Assembly: GCF_019278465.1 (NCBI RefSeq) | Contig: NZ_CP058983.1 | Location: forward strand, 2,169,501-2,233,500 | Source of the DNA: Tenacibaculum sp. AHE14PA | GTDB taxonomy: Bacteria; Bacteroidota; Bacteroidia; Flavobacteriales; Flavobacteriaceae | DNA: 64,000 nt | Reading direction: 5' to 3' | In this document: positions 17,562-26,324 of the stretch, in pieces | Layout of the letters: every line of letters begins with the position of its first letter | How positions within the stretch are numbered: the first letter of the stretch is position 1 | Notes under the pieces: generated by a model | The model's input: only the letters and a program-made list of their open reading frames with translations | Told to the model about the DNA's origin: nothing | Databases searched by the model: none | Program-made: the position numbers and the translations under genes

Positions 17562-17906
17562 CTAAAGCTCTTCTTCAGGTCGCAGTTCGTTTATCGGATT
17601 CCAAAAAACAGTTTTAAAATCTTGTATCTGATTTTCAAATACAACAATACCTTCATTTTCTAAAAGCTGTTGCATTAAGTTTGTACCATCGAAATGTTGC
17701 TTCCCTGTAAGTAGGCCTATTCGGTTTACGACTCTATGAGCTGGTATGTTTTTAGAATGAGAATTATTCATTGCCCAACCAACCATTCTTGCAGATCTTG
17801 CAGCACCTAAATAGGTTGCAATTGCACCATAACTAGTTACTCTTCCGTGTGGAATTAACTTTGCTACCTTGTAAACTCTTTCGAAAAAATTTTGATTTTT
17901 ACTCAC
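17562..17906 (-). CDS. MGMT-family alkyltransferase-like (ATL) protein
   Basis: A 114-residue DNA-binding domain of the O6-methylguanine methyltransferase family. The active-site segment reads NIPAHRVVNRIG, with alanine where the acceptor cysteine of PCHRV would be. It therefore cannot transfer the alkyl group and is expected to act as an ATL protein that binds alkylated bases and recruits nucleotide excision repair. uvrC is elsewhere in the window. The helix-turn-helix part GRVTSYGAIATYLG is intact. It lies 9 bp downstream of trmB on the same strand. Confidence 0.88.
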   Translation of the reverse strand: MSKNQNFFERVYKVAKLIPHGRVTSYGAIATYLGAARSARMVGWAMNNSHSKNIPAHRVVNRIGLLTGKQHFDGTNLMQQLLENEGIVVFENQIQDFKTVFWNPINELRPEEEL

Positions 17907-17915
17907 CGAGTAAAA

Positions 17916-18587
17916 TTAGTAATTTAATTTAAATCGGATATAAGTAATTGGCTTCCCTACTTCTAAATATTGTTTTTCGTAGAAAGTTTGGGTAGAAGTT
18001 ACCTCTTCTGGTGCGCCTTCGTTTTTATACACATTATGATTTGCGTGTATAATCTCATGACCTTCACCATGCAACAAACCTAAAGTATAACCGTGCATAA
18101 ATTCGCTATCGGTTTTTAGGTTCATGATTCCGTTTTCTTTTAAAATATGGTGATATCTTTTTAAGAATGCTGTATTGGTCATTCTATGCTTTGTACGTTG
18201 ATATTTTATTTGTGGATCTGGGAATGTTATCCAAATTTCATCAACTTCATTTTTAGCAAAAATGTAATCTACCAACTCTATTTGTGTTCTAATAAAGGCA
18301 ACATTTTGCATGTCGTTTTCTATTGCGGTTTTTGCACCACGCCAAAAACGAGCTCCTTTAATATCAATACCAATAAAATTTTTATCTGGGTTTTTCTCTG
18401 CCAAAGCAATAGTATACTCCCCTTTACCACATCCCAACTCTAAAACAATTGGATTGTCGTTTTTAAAAAAAGTATGCCATTTTCCTTTTAAAGAAAAATC
18501 ACCAACTACTTCTTCTCTTGTAGGCTGAAGTACGTTAGCAAACGTTTCATTTTCTTTGAAACGTTTTAATTTATTTTTGCTTCCCAA
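17916..18587 (-). CDS. trmB: tRNA (guanine-N7-)-methyltransferase
   Basis: SAM-dependent enzyme forming m7G46 in tRNA. It has 223 residues. The SAM-binding segment is VLELGCGKGEYTIALAEKNP, the family motif FPDPQIKYQRTKHRM is present (canonical FPDPW.K.RH.KRR), and the C-terminal EVTSTQTFYEKQYL is typical. It is grouped with the ATL gene (downstream) and a small membrane protein gene (upstream, 12 bp). Confidence 0.95.
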   Translation of the reverse strand: MGSKNKLKRFKENETFANVLQPTREEVVGDFSLKGKWHTFFKNDNPIVLELGCGKGEYTIALAEKNPDKNFIGIDIKGARFWRGAKTAIENDMQNVAFIRTQIELVDYIFAKNEVDEIWITFPDPQIKYQRTKHRMTNTAFLKRYHHILKENGIMNLKTDSEFMHGYTLGLLHGEGHEIIHANHNVYKNEGAPEEVTSTQTFYEKQYLEVGKPITYIRFKLNY

Positions 18588-18599
18588 TGTGTATCTAAA

Positions 18600-18818
18600 T
18601 TAAGCTTTATCTTCAGTTCCTTCTTTTAAGAAAGTTGCCGATTGCCACATCCAGTATCCAAATAAAACGATTAACACCAATACAAATAGCCAGTTTACAG
18701 CATTTGATGTCCACCATCCATAATCTCCTTTAGCAACTTCTAGTCGCAACCATTTGAATGGAATTAAAATGTATTGAAATAAATCTCCAATTAATCTAAA
18801 AATATTTAATCCTAACAT
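18600..18818 (-). CDS. small membrane protein, DUF6341-like
   Basis: A 72-residue protein with an amphipathic N-terminus (LFQYILIPFKWLRLEV) and one transmembrane helix (NWLFVLVLIVLFGYWMWQSA). It resembles the small flavobacterial proteins classed as DUF6341, usually found near a DUF6427 gene and upp, as here. Function is unknown. A -7 box (TACTTTTG, 18841-18848, minus strand) lies 22 bp upstream, back to back with the promoter of the divergent gene. Confidence 0.75.
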   Translation of the reverse strand: MLGLNIFRLIGDLFQYILIPFKWLRLEVAKGDYGWWTSNAVNWLFVLVLIVLFGYWMWQSATFLKEGTEDKA

Positions 18819-18832
18819 AACTTGATTATCTT

Positions 18833-18848
18833 TACGTTTGCAAAAGTA
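18833..18848. promoter_or_regulatory. abutting divergent -7 promoter boxes
   Basis: TACGTTTG on plus (18833-18840) is directly followed by the complement of TACTTTTG (18841-18848). This forms a near-palindromic 16-mer that serves the plus-strand 18861 gene and the minus-strand 18600-18818 gene. Confidence 0.5.
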
Positions 18849-18860
18849 TAAAAAGAAACC

Positions 18861-19763
18861 ATGTTAGCCAATTTTTTCGGTAAATCAAAACCTGTAAATT
18901 TCATAGTGCTGTTTGCGCTGTTTTTAATTTACTTTTCTTTCAGTTTATTTTCTAAAGAATTATCTCTTAATCTCTTTAAAGAATTGCTTGGGTTTATTGT
19001 TGTTTTTTCTATTTTCAACTTTATTCTTGCTAAAAATCAATTAACATTCGATAATTCTTTTGCTTTTTTATTTTTCGTAATACTTATCGGATTTTTTCCT
19101 GATGTAATAATTATTAATAGTACGTTTTACGCATGCTTAACTGTTTTACTGTTTTTACGTAAGGTGTATAGTTTAAAATCACAAAAAAACATTCTGCATA
19201 AATTATTTGATGGTGGTTTATGGCTAGGTGTTTCTTTTTTAATAGAGCCTTACACCGCTTTATTTGCCGTACTTCTATACATATCTATATATCTGCATCA
19301 ACAATATACTTACCAAACACTTTTAACGCCTTTAATAGGTTTTGGAAGCGTGGTGTTTTTATTTTTTACCTATTGTTTTTGGTATGATAAGTTGACTGAC
19401 TTCTACCTTCTTTTCGATTGGAGTATTCACTACGACTTTAACTTATACTTAAGTACCAAGTATTTATTTCAGAATACATTTATTACTTCTTTGGTTATTA
19501 CTGCGGTTGTTTTAAAAAGCCCTAAGACATTAGCAATACTTAATACTTTTAGGAAAAACTGGATTTTAACTATTATTCACCTAATAATTTCTCTACTAAT
19601 TATCCTTTTAATGAGCAACAAAGCGAGTAGTGAATTATTATTCGTGTTTTTTCCTGTAGCGGTAATATTAGCAAACGGACTAGAATTATATCAACATAAA
19701 TGGATTGCCAATGTATTATTGTTGTTGTTTTTAGCTATATCGATTATCACAAACTTTATATAA
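18861..19763 (+). CDS. polytopic membrane protein, DUF6427-like
   Basis: A 300-residue protein with about 9-10 hydrophobic helices and few charged residues. It begins MLANFFGKSKPVNFIVLFAL, matching the opening of DUF6427 flavobacterial proteins. It resembles glycosyltransferase-family-like polytopic proteins in composition only; no catalytic motif is visible. It converges on upp (3 bp between stops). Conserved association with upp and the small DUF6341-type gene is known for this group from genome context. The function is unknown. Confidence 0.75.
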   Translation: MLANFFGKSKPVNFIVLFALFLIYFSFSLFSKELSLNLFKELLGFIVVFSIFNFILAKNQLTFDNSFAFLFFVILIGFFPDVIIINSTFYACLTVLLFLRKVYSLKSQKNILHKLFDGGLWLGVSFLIEPYTALFAVLLYISIYLHQQYTYQTLLTPLIGFGSVVFLFFTYCFWYDKLTDFYLLFDWSIHYDFNLYLSTKYLFQNTFITSLVITAVVLKSPKTLAILNTFRKNWILTIIHLIISLLIILLMSNKASSELLFVFFPVAVILANGLELYQHKWIANVLLLLFLAISIITNFI

Positions 19764-19765
19764 GG

Positions 19766-20419
19766 CTACATTTTAACGCCAAAAGCCAAATCACCTGCAT
19801 CTCCTAAACCAGGAACAATATATCCTTTGTCATTTAATTCTGCATCGATATCTGCAATCCATAAATTGGTGTCTTCAGGAAAAAATTCCTCAATATACGC
19901 TACACCTTCTGCTGAACCAATTACCGATACTATCTCAATTTTTTTTGGTGTTCCGTGTTTTTTAATTGCTTCATAAACCGCTACAATCGATCTACCTGTA
20001 GCTAACATAGGGTCTACTAACAATAATGTTTTACCATCTATTGATGGAGAGGCGAAATATTCTACAATAATATCAAACTCTTCATCATTATTCGGGTGAT
20101 GGCGGTAAGCTGAAATAAAAGCATTTTCTGCATCATCAAAATAATTTAGCAATCCATTATGTAAAGTCAATCCCGCTCGAAGAATTGAGCACAAAACCAC
20201 ATCGTTAACTGGAGTTTCTATAGACATTGCACCTAAAGGTGTTTTAATCTCTTTGTTTTCAAAAGATAATTCTTTACTTAATTCATATCCCAAAATCTCG
20301 CCAATTCGCTCAATATTTCTACGAAAACGCAGAGAATCTTTCTGAACATCTACATTTCTTATTTCTGCTAAAAATTTATTTAAAATAGATTTTTTTGTTG
20401 CTAGGTGATGAATTTTCAT
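19766..20419 (-). CDS. upp: uracil phosphoribosyltransferase
   Basis: Pyrimidine salvage enzyme making UMP from uracil and PRPP. It has 217 residues. The PRPP loop is DPMLATGRSIVAVYEAIKKHG, the uracil-binding C-terminal stretch is YIVPGLGDAGDLAFG, and VVLCSILRAGLTLHNGLL is typical. It is convergent with the DUF6427-like gene. The C-terminal motif is intact, so it should be active. Confidence 0.95.
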   Translation of the reverse strand: MKIHHLATKKSILNKFLAEIRNVDVQKDSLRFRRNIERIGEILGYELSKELSFENKEIKTPLGAMSIETPVNDVVLCSILRAGLTLHNGLLNYFDDAENAFISAYRHHPNNDEEFDIIVEYFASPSIDGKTLLLVDPMLATGRSIVAVYEAIKKHGTPKKIEIVSVIGSAEGVAYIEEFFPEDTNLWIADIDAELNDKGYIVPGLGDAGDLAFGVKM

Positions 20420-20456
20420 AAGTATCTTTTTTACATTGCAAAGAAACAGAAAATAT

Positions 20457-21236
20457 TTAGCCTTTAATAAATTTCTTTAAAGCAGCTATTAATTCATCTT
20501 TATCTTCTATGTGACTCATATGACCTCCAGATAGTTTTATTAAAGATGTTTTTGTTCGCTTAGCCTCTTTAACAATCGAATTAAAATGTGTTACAGGGTC
20601 ATTTTCACCAGCAATTATAAGCCTTTTAGGAATAGTTTGTAAAACAGCTTCTTTATTTTCTCTTAGTTGCATTCCTTTTGTTGCGGCAATATACCCTTGT
20701 ACAGAAGTTTGTAATGCTTCTTTTTTTATCTGTGCTATTTCTGAAGTAAAAATCGCTTTAGTTTCAGTTAAAAATAAATTTGAGATAGACATTCTTACCA
20801 AATTACTATAATTCTTTTTGGCCATTTCACCTACTCTAGTACGCAACTCTTTTCGCTCTTCAGAATCTGCTTGTGCAGATGAATTTAACAAACACAATCC
20901 CTTTATGTTTTTTAAATATTTTTCTGCAAATGCTAGAGAAACATACCCTCCCATTGAATGACCAATTATATAAAATTTTCTGAGGCGTAAAAAATTTAAA
21001 ATTTCTTTTACTGCTTCTGCCATATCGTTCATCGTATGAACATAACCAATACAGTCTGATTTTCCATGACCTAAAAGATCAATACATATTACCCTATTTG
21101 TTTTAGACAATTCTTTTACCACGCCATTCCACATGGTAGCATTTTCTAAAAAACCATGAAGCAAAACTATCGTAGTTCCTTTTCCAACATCTAAATATGC
21201 TATTTTACTATTTTTGTAACTGATAAAGTTCTGCAT
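20457..21236 (-). CDS. alpha/beta hydrolase
   Basis: A 259-residue alpha/beta fold enzyme. The oxyanion segment is VLLHGFLENATMW and the nucleophile elbow is GHSMGGYVSLAF (Ser). The late catalytic histidine is in GGHMSHIEDKDEL and the acid is probably in GENDPVTHF. The substrate is not predictable; relatives include esterases and MenH-like enzymes. A -7 box (TATTTTTG, 21241-21248, minus strand) ends only 4 bp before the ATG, suggesting a leaderless transcript. Confidence 0.87.
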   Translation of the reverse strand: MQNFISYKNSKIAYLDVGKGTTIVLLHGFLENATMWNGVVKELSKTNRVICIDLLGHGKSDCIGYVHTMNDMAEAVKEILNFLRLRKFYIIGHSMGGYVSLAFAEKYLKNIKGLCLLNSSAQADSEERKELRTRVGEMAKKNYSNLVRMSISNLFLTETKAIFTSEIAQIKKEALQTSVQGYIAATKGMQLRENKEAVLQTIPKRLIIAGENDPVTHFNSIVKEAKRTKTSLIKLSGGHMSHIEDKDELIAALKKFIKG

Positions 21237-21278
21237 CCTGCAAAAATATGTATCTTTCGCTTGTGTTTTTATAAAATT

Positions 21279-21836
21279 ATGTTAAGCTCTCCATTTTCTA
21301 TATTAGATAATAAAACTGAAAAAATAGTCACTTTTTTTTTGGCTATTATGACTATTTGTATTGGATATGCTATGCTAAGCATTGATTATTTTTTAATTAA
21401 TGATATTTGTGAAAACGGAATTATATCTTTTGAGTTAGCCAAAGATATTCGCATATCTCAAGCTATTCTAAATTCTTGGGATGCAAATGCAAAAATTAAT
21501 GCAGGTATAAGTTTAGGTCTCGATTTTTTATTCTTAACTATTTATCCAGCCTTAATAGCGTTGTTAATTCACAAACTCAATAAAATACTTTGGCACGGAA
21601 AACCATTTTATTTAGTTGGACTTGTCTTATTGTTTTCTCAATTTTTTACCGCCTTTTTTGATGCTATTGAAAATATAGGATTAATACATATATTATTAGG
21701 TAGTACTGATAAAAATTTAGCTTTAATGGCTTACTACTTTGCTACTATAAAATTTACACTAATTATCGTTGCTCTTTTATACTTATTTATAAATTTTATC
21801 ATCTATATAATTACAAACACAAATAAGAATGAATAA
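21279..21836 (+). CDS. hypothetical membrane protein
   Basis: A 185-residue protein with about four or five transmembrane helices (for example FFLAIMTICIGYAML and FLTIYPALIALLIHKLN). I do not recognise a family. The ATG at 21279 (MLSSPFSILDNK) is preferred to an upstream TTG. Its end overlaps the start of brnQ by 8 bp, so the two are probably translationally coupled. Confidence 0.65.
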   Translation: MLSSPFSILDNKTEKIVTFFLAIMTICIGYAMLSIDYFLINDICENGIISFELAKDIRISQAILNSWDANAKINAGISLGLDFLFLTIYPALIALLIHKLNKILWHGKPFYLVGLVLLFSQFFTAFFDAIENIGLIHILLGSTDKNLALMAYYFATIKFTLIIVALLYLFINFIIYIITNTNKNE

Positions 21837-23106
21837 AACTAAAGATATATACATCACCGGTTTCGCCTTGTTTTCTATGTTTTTTGGAGCAGGAAACTTA
21901 ATTTTACCTCCTTTTTTAGGTAAAAATTCGGGCGATTTATGGAGCTGGGTTACAATTGGTTTTTTTATTACCGCAGTATTCATTCCTATATTAGGAATTT
22001 TAGCACACGCCAAATTACAAGGTACTATGTATGACTTTGGTAAAAAAGTTTCCCCTACCTTTAGCCTTATATATTGTTTTGTTATCTATACAATTTGCAT
22101 TGCGTTACCAGCGCCAAGAACTGCTTCGGTTACTCATGAAATGGCTATTGCTCCTTATTTTAATAATGTTAGCTCTTTAATCACCAGTAGTATTTACTTC
22201 GGATTTGTTTTTTTGTTTGCCATGAACCGATCTAAAATACTAAATCTTATAGGTAAGTTTTTAACTCCGCTTATAATATGCATGTTACTTTCTATTATTT
22301 TTATTGGAATTTTTACTGCTCCAGATGCCATAAACACAAGTACTCTTAAAACACCTTTTGTTGATGGATTGTTAGAAGGCTATCAAACTTTCGATGCCAT
22401 TGCTTCGATAGTAGTAGGTGGTGTTTTGGTTATCTCTATGAATTTTAACAAAGAAGCAACTTTTAACTACAAAAAAGAACTGATAACTAAAGCTGGTTTT
22501 ATTGCTGGTTTAGGACTCTTAATTATTTATGCAGGCCTTATTTATAATGGAGTTTTGTTTAGCTCAACTTTTCCTGAAGAAGCTAATAGAACAGAAATTT
22601 TAAAATCATTAAGCAACCAAACTTTAGGTAATATAGGTAGTATTTTCTTAAGTGTTTTAGTTGCCTTAGCTTGCTTTACTACTGCTGTAGGAATTATTAC
22701 TGGTACTGCTGATTATTTTAAAGGAATTAGTAACAACTCTCAAAAAGTGTTTACAATTACCGCGGTAATTGGATGTATTCTTGGCGTTTTAGTTGGTCAG
22801 TTTGATGTAACTTATATTATAAACATTGCCCTACCTGCATTGATGTTTATCTACCCAATAACAATTATTTTAATTATTTTAAATGTAATTTCAAGTAGAT
22901 ACACATCAAGTATCGTTTTTAAAGTCGTTGTGGTCGTTACATTTCTATTCAGTATCCCTGATTTTTTAGGATTCATTATTCCAGGTGCATACTTAACAAC
23001 TATTAAAAACTATATTCCTTTAGCTAATTATAGTTTAGGTTGGGTTATACCAGCCTGTATAAGTTTTATTTTAGCTAATGTTATACAAACAAAAAAGCTT
23101 GCATAA
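21829..23106 (+). CDS. brnQ: branched-chain amino acid transport system II carrier protein
   Basis: Inner-membrane symporter of the LIVCS family importing leucine, isoleucine and valine. It has 425 residues and about 12 helices. The N-terminal signature GFALFSMFFGAGNLILPPFLG and CIALPAPRTASVTHEMA are diagnostic. It overlaps the preceding membrane gene by 8 bp, and its stop codon lies inside the loop of the terminator hairpin. Confidence 0.93.
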   Translation: MNKTKDIYITGFALFSMFFGAGNLILPPFLGKNSGDLWSWVTIGFFITAVFIPILGILAHAKLQGTMYDFGKKVSPTFSLIYCFVIYTICIALPAPRTASVTHEMAIAPYFNNVSSLITSSIYFGFVFLFAMNRSKILNLIGKFLTPLIICMLLSIIFIGIFTAPDAINTSTLKTPFVDGLLEGYQTFDAIASIVVGGVLVISMNFNKEATFNYKKELITKAGFIAGLGLLIIYAGLIYNGVLFSSTFPEEANRTEILKSLSNQTLGNIGSIFLSVLVALACFTTAVGIITGTADYFKGISNNSQKVFTITAVIGCILGVLVGQFDVTYIINIALPALMFIYPITIILIILNVISSRYTSSIVFKVVVVVTFLFSIPDFLGFIIPGAYLTTIKNYIPLANYSLGWVIPACISFILANVIQTKKLA

Positions 23107-23117
23107 CGCAAGCTTTT
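23091..23117. terminator. bidirectional terminator between brnQ and the 23142 gene
   Basis: AAAAAGCTTGC and GCAAGCTTTTT flank a 5-base loop that contains the brnQ stop. A and T runs on both sides allow it to serve the converging genes. Confidence 0.9.
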
Positions 23118-23141
23118 TAATCATTTTATTTCAGTTTTACA

Positions 23142-23645
23142 CTAAAATCTATATCCTACATTAATACCAACTCTTGGCACTACAGAGCGCGATTCTGAAG
23201 AAAACATATTTCTTCCTAAACCTGCATGAACATCAATAACAAAACCTCCTGATGACACATATTTAGAACCAAAAGCAATACCTAAAGCTCCGTCTGTATA
23301 TTCTTTATACTGTTTTATTGTGCTACCTTCTACTTCAATTTCTTTTTCGCCTGTATTAATCCCCATAAAAACTTCACCAAAATAATTCCAATTAGTATTA
23401 TTTGTAAAATAATGACGAAAATAAGGTGTAATCATTAACTCTTCATTGTATCTAAAATCCGATGATTTTTTCTCAAAATTAAACAAGGCAGAAATACCGA
23501 TAGATGATTGCTCACTAGTATAATATTCGTAAGAAACCTCTACTGTTTTTAATGCCAGAGCATCTAATATATCTACTTTTACCTCTTGTTGTGCTTGTGC
23601 AAATGAGCTGATAAAGATAACAGCTATTAAAAATGCTTTTTTCAT
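23142..23645 (-). CDS. outer-membrane beta-barrel protein
   Basis: A 167-residue exported protein: signal peptide MKKAFLIAVIFISSFAQAQQ, then alternating amphipathic strands, ending VPRVGINVGYRF with a terminal Phe typical of OmpA-like small barrels. It resembles DUF3575/porin-like flavobacterial proteins; the ligand is unknown. A -7 box TATGTTTG (23700-23707, minus strand) and a GATGTA/TACATC inverted repeat (23669-23683) lie upstream. Confidence 0.75.
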   Translation of the reverse strand: MKKAFLIAVIFISSFAQAQQEVKVDILDALALKTVEVSYEYYTSEQSSIGISALFNFEKKSSDFRYNEELMITPYFRHYFTNNTNWNYFGEVFMGINTGEKEIEVEGSTIKQYKEYTDGALGIAFGSKYVSSGGFVIDVHAGLGRNMFSSESRSVVPRVGINVGYRF

Positions 23646-23754
23646 ATTTATATTTTAAATCAATTATAGATGTAGGTTACATCATCAATTACAATACCAC
23701 AAACATACATTAATTGCCTAAAGTGTTACAAATAAAAAATATATTATTTATTGA

Positions 23755-23868
23755 TTAAGAACAATTGCAATCCGTATTACAACCTTTGTTATTTTTTTTA
23801 ATAAAAAACTTTTTCACTAAAAAAAACACTGCTAAACCTACTGCGATATACGTAATAATTTCTTGCAT
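23755..23868 (-). CDS. FeoB-associated Cys-rich membrane protein
   Basis: A 37-residue protein, MQEIITYIAVGLAVFFLVKK followed by a basic stretch and the C-terminal cysteines of GCNTDCNCS. It is one transmembrane helix plus a Cys-rich tail, as in the small FeoB-associated (FeoC-like) proteins. The start ATG overlaps the feoB stop by one base (TAATG), which fixes the start. A longer frame from 23994 is rejected because it would lie inside feoB. It probably assists ferrous iron transport. Confidence 0.85.
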   Translation of the reverse strand: MQEIITYIAVGLAVFFLVKKFFIKKNNKGCNTDCNCS

Positions 23869-25973
23869 TAACTTAAAGTTTGATATGCTATAAATGCCGT
23901 TAAATATGCCAATGCTCCCATACCTATAAGTTGTATTATTGGCCATTTCCAACTTTTCGTTTCTCTCTTTACGATGGCTAAAGTTGCCATACATTGCATT
24001 GCAAATGCATAAAACAACAACAAAGATATTCCGGTAGCAAAATTGTATCGTTTTTCACCTGTTTCACGGTTTATTTCAGCCGCCATCTTTTGTTTAATTG
24101 TCGAAATATTTTCATCATCGTTTTCAACACTATAAATTGTTGCTAACGTACCTATAAAGACTTCTCTTGCAGCAAATGAAGCTATTAAACCAATTCCTAT
24201 TTTCCAATCGTAACCTAATGGTTTCACGGCAGGTTCTATTGCTTTACCTGCAATACCTATATAAGAATTTTCTAATTTAGCGGATGCTATTTTTTGCGAT
24301 AATTCAGCTGCTGATAATTGTTGATTTGCAACATTCTCTATTACATTTTTCTCTGCGTTCTCAAAGGCTGATGGCCCGTTCGAAGCTAAAAACCATAATA
24401 CAATTGAGATGGCTAAAATTATTTTTCCGGCTCCGAAAACAAAGGCTTTCGTTTTTTCTAACACATCAAAAAATACATTTTTTGCTGAAGGCAGCTTGTA
24501 ATTAGGCATTTCTACTACGAAAAACGAAGTGTTGTTTATTTTTAATGTTTTATGTAAAATGTAAGCACCTATTATTGCTGCTGCAAACCCTATAAAATAT
24601 AACCCTAATAATGTTAATCCTTGTAAACTTAATATTCCGAATATTTTGGTGTCTGGAATAATCAGGGCTATTAAAATAGCATATACAGGTAAACGTGCCG
24701 AACAGGTTGTAAAAGGCGTTACTAAAATGGTTATTAAGCGCTCTTTCCAACTAGAAATAGTTCGTGTTGCCATTATTGCAGGTATTGCACATGCAGTACC
24801 AGAAATTAACGGAATTACACTTTTACCGCTCATTCCAAAACGACGCATAATTTTATCCATCAAAAAAACAACTCTGCTCATGTAACCTGTTTCTTCTAGA
24901 ATGGCAATAAATAAAAACAGAATGGCTATTTGCGGAATAAAAATAACAACACCACCTATTCCCGGAATAATTCCCTCCGTTAATAAATCGGTAAACATAC
25001 CGGCTGGTAAGTTTGTTTTAGTTAAATCAGCAATATTTGCAAATAAGCCGTCTATTAAATCCATTGGTGTTGATGCCCAATCGAAAACTGATTGAAAAAT
25101 CAACAATAATAACCCAAAGAAAATAATATAACCGAATATTTTGTGTGTAAAAACACGATCTAACTTTGCACGTAAATCTGTTGCTTTAGAGGCATCAACT
25201 TTATATGTTTTATTTAAAATCGAATTTATTTTCTGATATCGATAAATTGTTTCTTTATGCTGATATTTTTTTTGCTTAACACCTGCGTCGTTAAAAAATA
25301 GTAACTGCTCTTTTTCTTTATCAGAAAGCAAAGAAATATGCTGCTTTGTAAGCATCATCCATAATTCATATGATGAAAAATTTGGACTTATTTTTTCTAG
25401 CTCACTAAAATAAGCTGCATCTATTTTAGTAGAAATCTCATTAAAATTAGAGTGTGGTTTTAATACGCTATAATTCTCAATTTCTTTTTTTACGTCGTTT
25501 ATTCCTTCGTTTTTTCTAGCAGATATTAAAACTACTTTTGTGTGTAGTTCTTTTTCTAAACTCTCAATATCTATTAAAATACCTTTACGCAGCATTTGAT
25601 CTGCCATATTTAAGGCTAAAATCGTGGGTATTTCTAAATCTTGAATTTGAGAAAAGAGTAATAAATTTCGCTTTAAATTCTCTACATCTGCAACCACTAC
25701 AATTACATCAGGCTTTTCATCTTCCTGAGAACTTAAAAGGGTTTTTAAAACAATACTTTCATCAATAGAGGTTGGATTAATGCTGTATGTTCCTGGTAAA
25801 TCGGTAATAATTGCAGTATTTTTACCTGACAACTTACAAATTCCTTGTTTTTTATCGACCGTTACACCGGGATAGTTACCAACTTTTTGGTTTAAACCCG
25901 TTAATTGGTTAAATAATGATGTTTTTCCCGTGTTTGGATTTCCAACCAAAGCTACTTTAATACGCTTATCCAT
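23868..25973 (-). CDS. feoB: ferrous iron transport protein B
   Basis: Inner-membrane Fe(II) transporter with an N-terminal GTPase. It has 701 residues. G1 is GNPNTGKTSLFNQL, G3 is DLPGTYS and G4 is LNMAD, followed by the polytopic region with gate motifs (for example IPLISGTACAIPAIMATR and PFTTCSARLPVYAIL). The start is the ATG at 25973 (MDKRIKVALVG); the codon before it is TTG. It is 3 bp after feoA and overlaps the Cys-rich gene by 1 bp. Confidence 0.97.
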   Translation of the reverse strand: MDKRIKVALVGNPNTGKTSLFNQLTGLNQKVGNYPGVTVDKKQGICKLSGKNTAIITDLPGTYSINPTSIDESIVLKTLLSSQEDEKPDVIVVVADVENLKRNLLLFSQIQDLEIPTILALNMADQMLRKGILIDIESLEKELHTKVVLISARKNEGINDVKKEIENYSVLKPHSNFNEISTKIDAAYFSELEKISPNFSSYELWMMLTKQHISLLSDKEKEQLLFFNDAGVKQKKYQHKETIYRYQKINSILNKTYKVDASKATDLRAKLDRVFTHKIFGYIIFFGLLLLIFQSVFDWASTPMDLIDGLFANIADLTKTNLPAGMFTDLLTEGIIPGIGGVVIFIPQIAILFLFIAILEETGYMSRVVFLMDKIMRRFGMSGKSVIPLISGTACAIPAIMATRTISSWKERLITILVTPFTTCSARLPVYAILIALIIPDTKIFGILSLQGLTLLGLYFIGFAAAIIGAYILHKTLKINNTSFFVVEMPNYKLPSAKNVFFDVLEKTKAFVFGAGKIILAISIVLWFLASNGPSAFENAEKNVIENVANQQLSAAELSQKIASAKLENSYIGIAGKAIEPAVKPLGYDWKIGIGLIASFAAREVFIGTLATIYSVENDDENISTIKQKMAAEINRETGEKRYNFATGISLLLFYAFAMQCMATLAIVKRETKSWKWPIIQLIGMGALAYLTAFIAYQTLS

Positions 25974-25976
25974 CAA

Positions 25977-26201
25977 TTATATTTTGGTAATTACAATTTT
26001 GCTTGCCGTTTCTTTTCGTATTGCCAAGTGACTGCCGTTTACACAAATGTATAACGGATCTTTAAAAGGAGCTATCTGCAACAACTCTACTTCTGTTCCT
26101 GGTAAGCAACCCATTTCTAATAATTTTAAAGGAATAACATCTAAACATTGTTCAGATATAATACCTCTTTCTCCTAGCTGTAAATTTGCGATTGAATTCA
26201 A
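25977..26201 (-). CDS. feoA: ferrous iron transport protein A
   Basis: A 74-residue SH3-like cytoplasmic partner of FeoB. It shows the FeoA pattern LLEMGCLPGTEVELLQIAPFKDPLYICVNG with SHLAIRKETASKI at the end. It is the first gene of feoA-feoB-FeoB-associated protein; all three overlap or nearly so. An inverted repeat next to the promoter suggests control by an iron-sensing repressor. Confidence 0.93.
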   Translation of the reverse strand: MNSIANLQLGERGIISEQCLDVIPLKLLEMGCLPGTEVELLQIAPFKDPLYICVNGSHLAIRKETASKIVITKI

Positions 26202-26223
26202 ATGAGACGTATAAATTGGGTCA

Positions 26224-26250
26224 CAAATATACTAAAATAGAACCGTTCTA
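26224..26250 (-). promoter_or_regulatory. feo operon promoter with palindromic operator candidate
   Basis: A perfect -7 box TATATTTG (26224-26231, minus strand) lies just downstream of the palindrome TAGAAC-n-GTTCTA (26238-26250), which occupies the -10 to -33 spacer. Position and iron-uptake context suggest a Fur- or DtxR-type operator (inference). Confidence 0.55.
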
Positions 26251-26290
26251 AACAATTAGCCTCAAACAATCTGTTCTTTCTTTTTATTGG

Positions 26291-26320
26291 TTGTTCTCTA
26301 TATTTGAAATCTTATATTTG
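26291..26320 (+). promoter_or_regulatory. promoter for holB: TTG-N19-TATATTTG
   Basis: TTG at 26291-26293 and TATATTTG at 26313-26320, with an ideal 19-bp spacer. A second TATATTTG lies at 26299-26306. Only 4 bp separate the first box from the ATG, so its transcript would be leaderless; the second box would give a short leader. Confidence 0.55.
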
Positions 26321-26324
26321 TTGC

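Noticed and set aside
23869-23994. A longer version of the FeoB-associated protein starting at 23994.
   Set aside because: The extra 42 residues lie within feoB in another frame; the short form has the correct membrane/Cys-rich architecture and a TAATG junction.
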